In this document: piece by piece, positions 47,337 through 55,470 of the stretch
Layout: every line of letters starts with the position of its first letter
Position numbering within the stretch: position 1 is the first letter of the stretch
From: Methyloprofundus sp.
GTDB taxonomy: Bacteria > Pseudomonadota > Gammaproteobacteria > Methylococcales > Methylomonadaceae
DNA: 64,000 nt
Direction: 5' to 3'
NCBI GenBank assembly: GCA_012960135.1
Contig: DUBW01000075.1
Location: forward strand, 1 to 64,000
Position numbers and translations under genes: made by a program
The notes under the pieces: generated by a model
The model's database searches: none
Told to the model about the DNA's origin: nothing
Seen by the model: only the letters and a program-made list of their open reading frames with translations

Positions 47337-48476
47337 ATGAGTTTAAACAGCTATCAAAATGTCGATAGAATAGCACTAGCCAAGGACCTTGATGCTATCC
47401 ATAAAGAAACTTTGTCACGTATTGGCGATCAGGACTTCAAACACTTAAAAAAGATGGAGCGCTGGGGTCAGCTATGCTCATTACTGGGCTATGGTACTGC
47501 ATGGATTTTCCCTAATCCGGTTTCTGCATTGCTAATTAGCCAGGGCAGCTTTACACGCTGGACACAAATGACACATCCCATAGTGCATAAGGGCTATGAC
47601 AAGATTACAAATATTCCTGAGAAATATACTAGTAAAAAATTTGCCCAAGGCTGGCGACGATTCTTAGATTGGCCCGACTGGATTACTCCAGCAGGCTGGC
47701 ATCAGGAACACGATATATTACACCACTACAATCTAGGGGAAAAACTAGATCCTGACCATTTACAAAATAATATGGAATGGTTAAGACAGTCACAAATCCC
47801 TATGTGGTTGCGTTTTGGTATCGTTGGTATTTTTACTGCTAGCTGGAAAATTTTATATTACACGCCTAGAGCACATAAAGAGTTACGTATAAGCCAGGCA
47901 CGTCAAAATGGCGAAACTCCCCCGGAACTAACGCGTAAGGGCGCCTGGAGTTTTTATACTAAACAGGGCCGAGCATTGTGGCTGGAAAGTATTTTGCCTT
48001 ATATCGGATTTCGCTTTATCTTATTACCCTTGTTATTTCTACCACTAGGCAACTTTGCCGCAATCAGTGTCTTACTGACCTCGATTCTGGCTGAAGTCTT
48101 TACCAATATGCATTCATTTCTGGTTATCGTACCTAATCATGCAGGTGATGATGTCATGATGTTTGAAAACAAAGGCAAAGGCAAAGGTCGAGGAGAGTTT
48201 TTTCTGCGTCAGATTCTCGGGTCCGTCAATTATCCTACCGGATCAGACTTGAATGACTTTTTTTATGGCTGGTTAAATTATCAGATAGAGCATCACTTAT
48301 GGCCCGATATTCCATTAAGTCAATATCAACATGTTCAGCCCAAAGTTGTCGAAGTGTGCAAGAAACATGGTATACCCTATCGACAGGACTCCGTATTTAA
48401 AAGATTAATGAAAGCTGTTGATATTATGGTGGGGCGTACATCCATGCTAAAGCCTCGGACAGAAGCAAGCGGGTAA
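47337..48476 (+). CDS. Fatty acid desaturase family protein (front-end type boxes)
   Basis: A membrane di-iron desaturase-fold protein of 379 residues. Histidine boxes: THPIVHKGYD (about 79-86), GWHQEHDILHHYN (about 121-131), and QIEHHLWPDIPLSQY (about 315), the last being the QxxHH box of front-end desaturases. Hydrophobic segments lie between them. There is no cytochrome b5 domain. Likely substrates are membrane acyl chains or another lipid; the regiospecificity is not deducible. GGAATT-type RBS is weak. It stands alone between the sga terminator and a repeat element. Confidence 0.85.
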   Translation: MSLNSYQNVDRIALAKDLDAIHKETLSRIGDQDFKHLKKMERWGQLCSLLGYGTAWIFPNPVSALLISQGSFTRWTQMTHPIVHKGYDKITNIPEKYTSKKFAQGWRRFLDWPDWITPAGWHQEHDILHHYNLGEKLDPDHLQNNMEWLRQSQIPMWLRFGIVGIFTASWKILYYTPRAHKELRISQARQNGETPPELTRKGAWSFYTKQGRALWLESILPYIGFRFILLPLLFLPLGNFAAISVLLTSILAEVFTNMHSFLVIVPNHAGDDVMMFENKGKGKGRGEFFLRQILGSVNYPTGSDLNDFFYGWLNYQIEHHLWPDIPLSQYQHVQPKVVEVCKKHGIPYRQDSVFKRLMKAVDIMVGRTSMLKPRTEASG

Positions 48477-48575
48477 AGAACCTCTATGTGGGACGGGATA
48501 TTCGGAGGGCTGTTTCCTCTAGCGATTCCGGAGAAAATATAACTACCAGCTGTTTTAAAACTGGCAGTAAATAAC

Positions 48576-48732
48576 TATACTTCTGGCAGTCACGGATGCA
48601 GTTGCTTATTGCGCTGATTTTTGTTGCGGTTAAGGCGCTAAAGCAGGCGCATAGCAGGCTGCGCAACTACTTTAGCAACGCAGCTATCCGCAAAAGGTCA
48701 GTTGAAAGGAATCCGTAACCGTGCGAAGTATA
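48576..48732. repeat. MITE-like palindromic element with terminal inverted repeats
   Basis: About 157 bases. The left end TATACTTCTGGCAGTCACGG and the right end, read in complement, TATACTTCGCACGGTTACGG match at most positions. The centre (48632-48682) carries AGGCGCTAAAGCAGGCGCAT paired with GCGCAACTACTTTAGCAACG, the core also seen at 14 kb and 36 kb. No gene inside. Confidence 0.75.
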
Positions 48733-48748
48733 AACGGCAATACTTGGT

Positions 48749-49114
48749 TTAGAAGCCGCGCTTAACTATCTTGCATTGAACTTCTACATCATGCATATAG
48801 CAACGGAATTTTTCCTTACCTTCATAATCGCCGTCACAAGCTTCGCAAACTAATTTTCCATTGTCCAAAACCTTATCCCTACCCCAGCCATAAGCAATAT
48901 GCTGGCACATTATTTTAGTATATTTTTCAAAGCGATAACTACCAGGAATCGTTTGTTTCTCAGCTTTAGCTTTATCCTTACAACCTGCCGTTGCCTTCAA
49001 GTCTCCAGTAACAATTCTCTTCTCCCAGTCACCTTCACGACCCTCACTTGCAGCAAATGATTGATTAGAAAAAACGAATAGCAAAGCAAAGCAAATAAAT
49101 ACATTAAATTTCAT
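48749..49114 (-). CDS. Small exported cysteine-rich protein
   Basis: A 121-residue protein with a signal peptide (MKFNVFICFALLFVFSNQSF, cleavage near AA). Six mature cysteines (GCKDKAK, KIMCQHIAYGWG, KLVCEACDGDYEG, FRCYMHDVEVQCKIVKRG) suggest disulfides or metal binding in the periplasm. The start at 49114 has AAGGTGG ahead of it; an ATG 18 bases upstream is less likely. I recognise no family. Confidence 0.7.
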   Translation of the reverse strand: MKFNVFICFALLFVFSNQSFAASEGREGDWEKRIVTGDLKATAGCKDKAKAEKQTIPGSYRFEKYTKIMCQHIAYGWGRDKVLDNGKLVCEACDGDYEGKEKFRCYMHDVEVQCKIVKRGF

Positions 49115-49254
49115 AGTTCCCACCTTTTTCATTATTATTTTTAAGTTTATTATTTTATCACTGTCGCAATCAAAATGAAATATACCGGACGGCTAATATT
49201 TCTATCATGCTATATTTAATATTGCTTATATTGCAAACAGACGAGAGACTACCG

Positions 49255-49583
49255 TTGAAAAAACTTTAAAACTATTAACCCTAGCTAGCTTGTTTTTTGC
49301 ACCCTTAGCGTATGCAGAAAAAACAATTCCACTGGAAGATAATTCGCTAATACTCGGTGAATGGAAACTTTATGCTGAAACACCCGCCTTGCACAAGGAA
49401 AAGAAAATGGTGCAAAATAAGTGGAACTTTCGCAAAAATGACACCTTGACGTCTACTGCATATGATCCAAGAATGGATGGCATACAAACGATAGATGTTA
49501 AATACTCAGTTGAGGGTGGAGTGATCGTAAAACAACTCCAGCCAGGAAGGTCAAAAACAGAGAACTGTAAGGTAATGATATGA
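49255..49583 (+). CDS. Small exported protein with frameshifted signal region
   Basis: A mature region (EKTIPLEDNSLILGEWKLYA to ..SKTENCKVMI, about 88 residues) follows a signal peptide KLLTLASLFFAPLAYA. The signal is open only from about 49265; a TTG at 49255 with GAGAG ahead is out of frame by one base in a run of six A. Adding one A would restore LKKTLKLLTLASLFFAPLAYA-like continuity. Either a real one-base loss or a sequence error. A shorter TTG start at 49290 is possible but would give a poor signal. No family recognised. Confidence 0.5.
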
Positions 49584-49745
49584 TCCTGCATTGTAAATAT
49601 CTGTACTACTGATTAAAACGCTAGAGATTAAATTGTCTGCACTGTATTCTGAGTTTATTAATACTAAATAAGCCCAGAATACAGAGTGATTCTTAAGTAT
49701 CAAACCTACCCTACTTTCCAATACCCTCCCCACTTTAATATCTCT

Positions 49746-49949
49746 TCAACTTGCCATAGCAAATTCATACTCATCTAGCTTTATTCTATAAACTGCTGAA
49801 CGAGCCGGATTTTGACTCGCTATTGTTTTTTGTTGCAAGCCCATTAAATCAATAATTTGGGGGCTTATCATAGCATCCACACCAAGATATTCATCGTCAT
49901 TTGAGACTCTATTCACAATCTTTTTTTGTAAAAAATAGGTTGTTTGCAT
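49746..49949 (-). CDS. Hypothetical protein
   Basis: A 67-residue open frame, MQTTYFLQKKIVNRVSNDDE.. to ..KLDEYEFAMAS, with a good ribosome site (GAAGGTAA) before the ATG. It is hydrophilic with a helical DAMISPQIIDLMGLQQKT stretch. No family recognised. It is supported mainly by the ribosome site and the absence of any better reading. Confidence 0.4.
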   Translation of the reverse strand: MQTTYFLQKKIVNRVSNDDEYLGVDAMISPQIIDLMGLQQKTIASQNPARSAVYRIKLDEYEFAMAS

Positions 49950-50480
49950 TTACCTTCTCAATTTTATAAAAAAATTTATTATGCTTTGCTAATGTTACAT
50001 AAAAATGACAAGCCAGACTTAAAACTACTTTTGCAACGCATACCAAAGGATGAACTAATGTCTCCCAAATGCGACCCTTATTATCATGCACTTGCCAATT
50101 AAGGGATTTCGGCAATAAACACCTGTTTCAGAAACGTTTATATTCACAATTATTTATAACAATAGTGCCCGTCGTCGCTATAACACGACGCTATAAGTTA
50201 CATAAAAATCACACTTTCACAAAAAGGTATTACAATAATCAAGCTACTTACTTTGCAAAGGATATAAGCGATTGATTTAACAGTTAATATCTACTTATTT
50301 TTCAGTAACAAATCAAACTTGGCATTAAAACTGCTTTAATAATATTAAATTAATACAACCTGTGGATTCCTAGTCTAGCCAAAACCAGGAATTGTTATTT
50401 TCTCCACATCTTATATTATTTTTTTTACATGCTTATCAGATCTCTGTCAGATATTACTATTAATTATTTAAGGAATAAAA
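49950..50480. other. AT-rich stretch without a supported gene
   Basis: Several short frames on both strands lack ribosome sites or protein-like composition. I found no recognisable gene, RNA or repeat. Confidence 0.4.
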
Positions 50481-50747
50481 ATATTAAATAAAATCATCTT
50501 CGTAAGTTTATTCATATTTAGTGCTCAAAATGCAATGGCATTTGGTCTAGAGGACGTAAATAACGCTGCAAACTCAGCTAGTGCTACAGCTGATTCTGCA
50601 CAAAACGCATCCGATAAAGTACAAGAAAAATCAGTACCCAATATAGCTAAAGATGTCGCCAAAGAAAGTGCTTCTGGTGGCGTTAATGGTGCAGTTAGCG
50701 GCGCAGCAGCAACTAGCTCTATAGTTAAAGGCAGCACTAAGCGCTAA
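50481..50747 (+). CDS. Small exported alanine/serine-rich protein, apparent AUA start
   Basis: An 88-codon frame, xLNKIIFVSLFIFSAQNAMA as a good signal peptide, then FGLEDVNNAANSASATADSA and an Ala/Ser/Gly-rich helical mature part ending VKGSTKR. AAGGA lies six bases before an ATA codon at exactly the expected start position; no ATG, GTG or TTG fits the signal. Either the start codon has mutated (ATG to ATA), or AUA is used. An internal ATG at 50535 would lose the signal. A strong terminator follows. No family recognised. Confidence 0.5.
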   Translation: MLNKIIFVSLFIFSAQNAMAFGLEDVNNAANSASATADSAQNASDKVQEKSVPNIAKDVAKESASGGVNGAVSGAAATSSIVKGSTKR

Positions 50748-50791
50748 ATCTGGATTGAATAAATCATAATTCTCTCTATTTATAGATTAAA

Positions 50792-50832
50792 GCAAAAAGC
50801 CTGACCTCCGCTAGGAGGTCAGGCTTTTTATT
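50792..50832 (+). terminator. Strong terminator after the 50.5 kb gene
   Basis: AAAAAGCCTGACCTCC and GGAGGTCAGGCTTTTT form a perfect 16-bp stem with a GCTA loop. T-runs on both strands make it bidirectional, also serving the glrR side. Confidence 0.92.
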
Positions 50833-50932
50833 GCCTACCTAAATAACACCATCTACCCCTCCCTGTATGACACGGGCTAGACTATACTTTCGCGCAAAAA
50901 CTTGCCCATCAAGGAGCTCACTCAACACGCAT

Positions 50933-52294
50933 TTACTTAAATCTAGTCGGTTTCAATTGATGCCGCTCCAGTAGTTTATAAAACTCGGTACGGTTACGCT
51001 TCGCTAAGCGCGCTGCCTGGGTAACATTGCCATCAACAGATTTCAACAATTTAATAAGGTACTCTTTTTCAAATTGGCATTTTGCTTCTTTTAAACCCTG
51101 CAAGGTGTTACTTTTCTCCTGCAAGACTCTTTCCACCAGATTTACCGGGACTATAGGGGTTGTCGCCAGCGCCGATACATGCTCGACTACATTTTGTAAC
51201 TGCCGGATATTACCTGGCCAATCATAGCTCAGTAACAGCTCCATTGCCTGGTTCGAAAAACCTTTAGCAACATAACCATAAGTGCTCTCAGGGTGAGTAA
51301 TAAAATAATTAGCTAACAGAGAAATATCTTCGCGGCGTTCAGATAACTTAGGTAATGTCAGTGTCGCTACGTTCAAACGATAATACAAATCCATTCTAAA
51401 TTCACCGTCATGTGACTTTTGTTCCAGATCATGATGGCTCGCTGAAACAATGCGCACATCAACAGCTATGCTACTATTAGCACCAACAGGCCTAATTTGA
51501 CGCTCTTGCAAAGCCCGCAATAGTTTGACTTGAAAAGCCGCAGACATATCCCCTATTTCATCCAGAAATAAGGTTCCCGTATCTGCCGCCTGAAATAAAC
51601 CTTGTCGATGTTCAAAAGCCCCTGAAAATGCACCTTTACGATGACCAAATAATTCAGATTCAAGCAGGTCTTCCGGTATAGCACTACAATTGACGGCAAT
51701 AAAGGGAGCTTCATGACGTGGGCTTGCTTTATGAATAGCCTGGGCAATTAATTCTTTACCGGTTCCACTTTCACCGTGAATAAACAAACTGGCATCACCT
51801 TGAGCAAGGCGTTTAACTTCATTTAATAGATTCTCCATTAATTGACTGCGCGTCAATATTTTAGCTCGCCAGTCCTCCACTTCCTTGCCGTGTGAGTTAC
51901 CAGAACTAAGCGTTAAAGCTTTAGCAATTTTATCCAGAAGTTCTCCATGATCTATCGGTTTGGTAATAAAGCCAAACACCCCCTCACAAGTAGCGTCAAC
52001 CGCCTCTTTAATGGTGCCATGCGCACTAATAATAATAATGGGTAAGGTAGGGTAGTTTTGTTGAATTAGCCTACTAAGTTGCACCCCATCCATTTCATCC
52101 ATACGTAAATCAGTAATAATAAGATCAGGATAACACTGCGGAATAAGACTTAAGGCTTCAATACCACTCCCCGCTGTTATAACTGTCAATCCCACAGCTG
52201 TGAATCGTAAAGAGAGTAGTTCCAGTAAACTGGGATCATCATCTACTAACAGGATGCTTTGTTTATTAAATTGATTAGGAAAACTGTTACTCAT
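50933..52294 (-). CDS. glrR: Sigma-54 response regulator GlrR-like
   Basis: A 453-residue bacterial enhancer-binding protein: receiver domain with the phospho-acceptor Asp62 in DLIITDLRMDEMDG, AAA+ sigma-54 domain with FIHGESGTGKELIAQAI (Walker A) and LFLDEIGDM (Walker B), and a C-terminal Fis-type helix-turn-helix GNVTQAARLAKRNRTEFYKL that closely matches GlrR/QseF. The sigma-54 contact loop reads GAFSGA instead of GAFTGA. It follows qseG and glrK in the E. coli order. Targets in E. coli include rpoE and the sRNA GlmY; targets here are unknown. Confidence 0.93.
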   Translation of the reverse strand: MSNSFPNQFNKQSILLVDDDPSLLELLSLRFTAVGLTVITAGSGIEALSLIPQCYPDLIITDLRMDEMDGVQLSRLIQQNYPTLPIIIISAHGTIKEAVDATCEGVFGFITKPIDHGELLDKIAKALTLSSGNSHGKEVEDWRAKILTRSQLMENLLNEVKRLAQGDASLFIHGESGTGKELIAQAIHKASPRHEAPFIAVNCSAIPEDLLESELFGHRKGAFSGAFEHRQGLFQAADTGTLFLDEIGDMSAAFQVKLLRALQERQIRPVGANSSIAVDVRIVSASHHDLEQKSHDGEFRMDLYYRLNVATLTLPKLSERREDISLLANYFITHPESTYGYVAKGFSNQAMELLLSYDWPGNIRQLQNVVEHVSALATTPIVPVNLVERVLQEKSNTLQGLKEAKCQFEKEYLIKLLKSVDGNVTQAARLAKRNRTEFYKLLERHQLKPTRFK

Positions 52295-52301
52295 TGTTTA
52301 A

Positions 52302-52766
52302 TCATTCATCTATACTGGTTTCAATAGCTTTCAGCGCGTCAATTTTTCCCACTAGATCTTGTCTTTCTTGCTTTAACTGATTGACTTTCTCCAATCCTTT
52401 GAGCCAGCTCAAATGCACATGTGTCAACCATAATAATTCAGGATAAATTTTTTTTTGCTTTTCTAGTGTTGTTAAAATTTGTATTGCTTGTTCACTATTC
52501 ACACAACTATTATTGGGCTCAGTAACCTGTAATGCTAAAATCCAACCTGAATGCCAGTCACCCTCTTGATATAACTTTGCATAGCTTGCACAGGTTTCTG
52601 TTGCTGCATTCTTATATTCAGAGGCGAAATTTGCGCCATATTCAAAAAGCTGTTCAAGGTTTTGAGGTATTTCCTGACCTTTCTCAGTCGAATGGATATA
52701 TGGAACGTACTGACAAGCAGTCAAGCTGACAAGCAAAGTAGAAAAAATAGGGACCGAGTACTTCAT
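52302..52766 (-). CDS. qseG: QseG-like lipoprotein
   Basis: A 154-residue lipoprotein with a lipobox (LTAC, Cys near residue 18). The mature part is alpha-helical with a C-terminal coiled-coil-like segment (EKVNQLKQERQDLVGKIDAL). It lies between glrK and glrR, overlapping the glrK end by four bases and eight bases from glrR. In E. coli QseG (YfhG) occupies this place, sits in the outer membrane and activates GlrK. Assignment rests on position, lipobox and size more than on sequence identity. Confidence 0.8.
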   Translation of the reverse strand: MKYSVPIFSTLLVSLTACQYVPYIHSTEKGQEIPQNLEQLFEYGANFASEYKNAATETCASYAKLYQEGDWHSGWILALQVTEPNNSCVNSEQAIQILTTLEKQKKIYPELLWLTHVHLSWLKGLEKVNQLKQERQDLVGKIDALKAIETSIDE

Positions 52767-54301
52767 ATTGATATATTATTTTGCATAAACTCTTTGGGCT
52801 CTAAAGGTAATGTAACTAAAAAGTGAGCACCACAATATTTTTCATCTGATTCCATTAAACTGACCCGACCTTTATGAGCCTCGACATAAGTTCTAACAAG
52901 ACTAAGTCCTAGTCCGGAGCCTTTTATTTTCCAGTTTTCCGGTACAGGTTGTTTATAAAATTCATTAAAAATATCCACTTGGTGACTTTTTGAAATACCA
53001 GGTCCCTGATCAGCAATTAATAGTTGTAAACTATTATTTATAACACTCAGTTTAATCAGAATTCGACCCGCTTGAGGTGAAAACCTAAGTGCATTAGATA
53101 GCAGGTTACTCATCACTATTCTAATTTTATCGCGATCAGCCACTAAATCAACCGATTTTTTTTCAAACTCAATACTAACATTTTTACTATCAAGTAGTAA
53201 CTGATACTCTACACAAACGGACTTTATTAACTGGTTAAGATTGAATTGGGAATAATTCATTGCAGCCAATGTAGACGTCATTTGTTGATATTCAATCAAA
53301 TTTTCAATCAAACTGCGTAATCTAATATTGGCTATTTTTAACAACTTGATAATCTTATGCTGCTCTGCATTTAATTCGCCAACAACTTCATCTTGAAGCA
53401 GATCTGCACCTTCGATAAATATTGCCAATGGTGTTTTTAGTTCATGGGAGATGTTTTTAATAAAGAACTGCTTGCTACTCTCAAGTTGATTGAGCCTTAG
53501 TCTAAGCCACTCTAGATGACGCCCTAGTTCACGCAAGTCACTTGGCCCTTCTATACGAATACGCTGATTAAATTGCGTATATCCCAGCTTATGTATTGTC
53601 TGCGTAATATTCTTAATGGGTTTATTAATTAGATACGATAATAACAAACCCAGCAAAAAAGCTAGTATGATAGAAATCAATGCCGAATAGGTTACTTGAT
53701 TTCTGACTAATATTGCTAAAGCTGATAATGACTCGGAAACTATATAAATTTGCTCATTTACTTGGGTTATCAATTGACGTCCATCTTCACGCAATCGGAC
53801 ATATTCTTTAATATCTTCTGTCGACAACGTACCGGTACCTTTTATAAGTAATATTTGATCATATAATTTAAGCTCATCCTGAGTAAGCCTACTTAATAAG
53901 GTCTTTATCTCTGGCGGGAGCCGGAGCTGACTTATACGCGCCGCAATATCAACAAATTTCTGATGACTATTTTGAAAGATAGTGAATATTTCTGCATCTT
54001 CAAGTATTTTATATTGACGGATACTACGATCCATATCTAATAAATATTTGAGCAGTGCCTCACTACTCTCAGAGACACGCACAGTCTGAAACAATTTAGT
54101 ATGACTTTGCTCAGTATAATTCTGAATATTGTTGACACTGTAAACTAGCGTTAGAATCAATGGCAATGTTACCGCAAAAAAGATAATGATTGTCCATTGA
54201 AAAATAGAGCCTAACTGAAACAGACGGCCCAGTTGCCACCATTTTTGTTTACGACGATTCTGTAACGACTGCTCAGGTACGGGAGAGTTATTTGTGTGCA
54301 T
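52763..54301 (-). CDS. glrK: Sensor histidine kinase GlrK-like
   Basis: A 512-residue inner-membrane kinase: two membrane helices (about 30-52 and 195-215) flanking a periplasmic helical sensor domain, a HAMP linker, a HisKA domain with the phospho-histidine in ISHELKTPLAIFIEG, and an ATPase domain with NLLSNALRFSP (N box), DQGPGIS and GSGLGLSLV. It leads the qseG-glrR set and matches the GlrK/QseE architecture. It starts 35 bases after a DUF4105 gene, which may belong to the same transcript. Confidence 0.92.
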   Translation of the reverse strand: MHTNNSPVPEQSLQNRRKQKWWQLGRLFQLGSIFQWTIIIFFAVTLPLILTLVYSVNNIQNYTEQSHTKLFQTVRVSESSEALLKYLLDMDRSIRQYKILEDAEIFTIFQNSHQKFVDIAARISQLRLPPEIKTLLSRLTQDELKLYDQILLIKGTGTLSTEDIKEYVRLREDGRQLITQVNEQIYIVSESLSALAILVRNQVTYSALISIILAFLLGLLLSYLINKPIKNITQTIHKLGYTQFNQRIRIEGPSDLRELGRHLEWLRLRLNQLESSKQFFIKNISHELKTPLAIFIEGADLLQDEVVGELNAEQHKIIKLLKIANIRLRSLIENLIEYQQMTSTLAAMNYSQFNLNQLIKSVCVEYQLLLDSKNVSIEFEKKSVDLVADRDKIRIVMSNLLSNALRFSPQAGRILIKLSVINNSLQLLIADQGPGISKSHQVDIFNEFYKQPVPENWKIKGSGLGLSLVRTYVEAHKGRVSLMESDEKYCGAHFLVTLPLEPKEFMQNNISI

Positions 54302-54335
54302 AAAAATAAAATATCACGAGTCAAGTTGGCACAAA

Positions 54336-55319
54336 TTAGTGCCTTATTTTTAAGGAAAAATCTTCAGAGCTATTATCATCAGATACATACTGATTAATAT
54401 GAAAATACTCCCTCGCCTCGGGAAAACTTAGCTCAGTGTCAATAACTCCATTTTCATAAAGCATCTGATCCGAATATCCATTCGCAATTATCCGCCAGTC
54501 AAACCGGTTTTTTGGCGACGCGATGGCATTAAAATCAGCACGTAGAGTAGTGAAACAATTATGGGTGATAGTATTATAAAATTCGGGCTCCTGATAAAGC
54601 TTATTAACTCTAGCCATAATCACTTCAAAAACCTGGCGAATTTTTTGCTTGCTCAGCATGGTTGGATAAAAGTACACATCTTCTGGATCTAATTTACGGA
54701 AGTTGGTTCTTAAGCGAATAACATCGCGCTCATCTGCCAGAATATAAATCATCTCATACTGGTTGAAAAAACCCGATATAAGGTTCTGTCGCTCTCCTTT
54801 TTCCAAACGTGTTTCAGCTGAAACAGCCAGATAATCGCCATTACTAAACCCAAAACTCAATATCGTATGTGCAAAAGTAGTGCCACCACCCCAATAGGAC
54901 AGCAGAAAACCCAGGCTTTCCAAATCGTCCAGATCATAGGTTTTAGTATAATAATTTTCAGTAAAATTCGTCTCAGTTCGATAGTCAAAATTGCGTATAT
55001 CATGCACAGTGACTTGGTTTCCTTGAGTGATCACATAAGGAGATTTAGCGACACTAGGCATCCAGTCACGATTATTTGAAGCTGGCATATTCATCCAGGC
55101 AATTGTGACTACAATATATGCCAGAATAATCAGCACTAGCGCCAGGTTTCGCTTGGCAACAAGAAAGAAAACCAGTGGAATAACCAGAGCAAATAACCCG
55201 GCAACCATACTAGCTAATAGCTTATCAGGCAGGATAATAAAATAAATGGCAACCGAACACCAAAGCCAGAAAACAAACAGAATGAGATTGAGAAACATAT
55301 TGGACATAAATTTAAGCAT
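54336..55319 (-). CDS. DUF4105-like membrane protein
   Basis: A protein of about 327 residues from the ATG at 55319. Two or three N-terminal membrane helices precede a DUF4105-like domain with RDWMPSVAKSPYVITQGNQV, DDLESLGFLLSYWGG, FAHTILSFGFSNGDYLAVS, ETRLEKGERQN and ITHNCFTTLR (conserved H-N-C). These positions look like a cysteine-peptidase-type core with H and C, an inference. The frame is open to 55421, but that part runs through a repeat. It precedes glrK by 35 bases; no role known. Confidence 0.75.
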   Translation of the reverse strand: MLKFMSNMFLNLILFVFWLWCSVAIYFIILPDKLLASMVAGLFALVIPLVFFLVAKRNLALVLIILAYIVVTIAWMNMPASNNRDWMPSVAKSPYVITQGNQVTVHDIRNFDYRTETNFTENYYTKTYDLDDLESLGFLLSYWGGGTTFAHTILSFGFSNGDYLAVSAETRLEKGERQNLISGFFNQYEMIYILADERDVIRLRTNFRKLDPEDVYFYPTMLSKQKIRQVFEVIMARVNKLYQEPEFYNTITHNCFTTLRADFNAIASPKNRFDWRIIANGYSDQMLYENGVIDTELSFPEAREYFHINQYVSDDNSSEDFSLKIRH

Positions 55320-55375
55320 GGCAATTAGTTTATCTTTGTAGCCTAAAATTATTTTGCAAACTGTAAATAATATAG

Positions 55376-55445
55376 AGCGTGGCTTTAGCCCGCTCATTAA
55401 GCGATAGTAGAACAATAACAAGGCGGACTAAAGCCACACCCTACC
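55376..55445. repeat. Short hairpin repeat cluster
   Basis: TAGAGCGTGGCTTTAGCCCG and GGCGGACTAAAGCCACACCC form a long imperfect inverted repeat around a short AT loop. The arms relate to the GCGGACT hairpins at 30594 and 36037. Located between the RND gene and the DUF4105 gene; may act as a terminator. Confidence 0.55.
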
Positions 55446-55470
55446 CGCCAAGAAAATAATCAAACCCGCC

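Noticed and set aside
49909-50115. Minus-strand 68-codon frame
   Set aside because: Overlaps the better-supported frame at 49746-49949 and lacks a ribosome site.
50069-50275. Plus-strand 68-codon frame
   Set aside because: No ribosome site, composition like AT-rich non-coding sequence, no family.
54325-54348. GGCAC / GTGCC hairpin with T-run between DUF4105 gene and glrK
   Set aside because: It would terminate plus-strand transcripts, but both flanking genes are on the minus strand; considered chance or minor.
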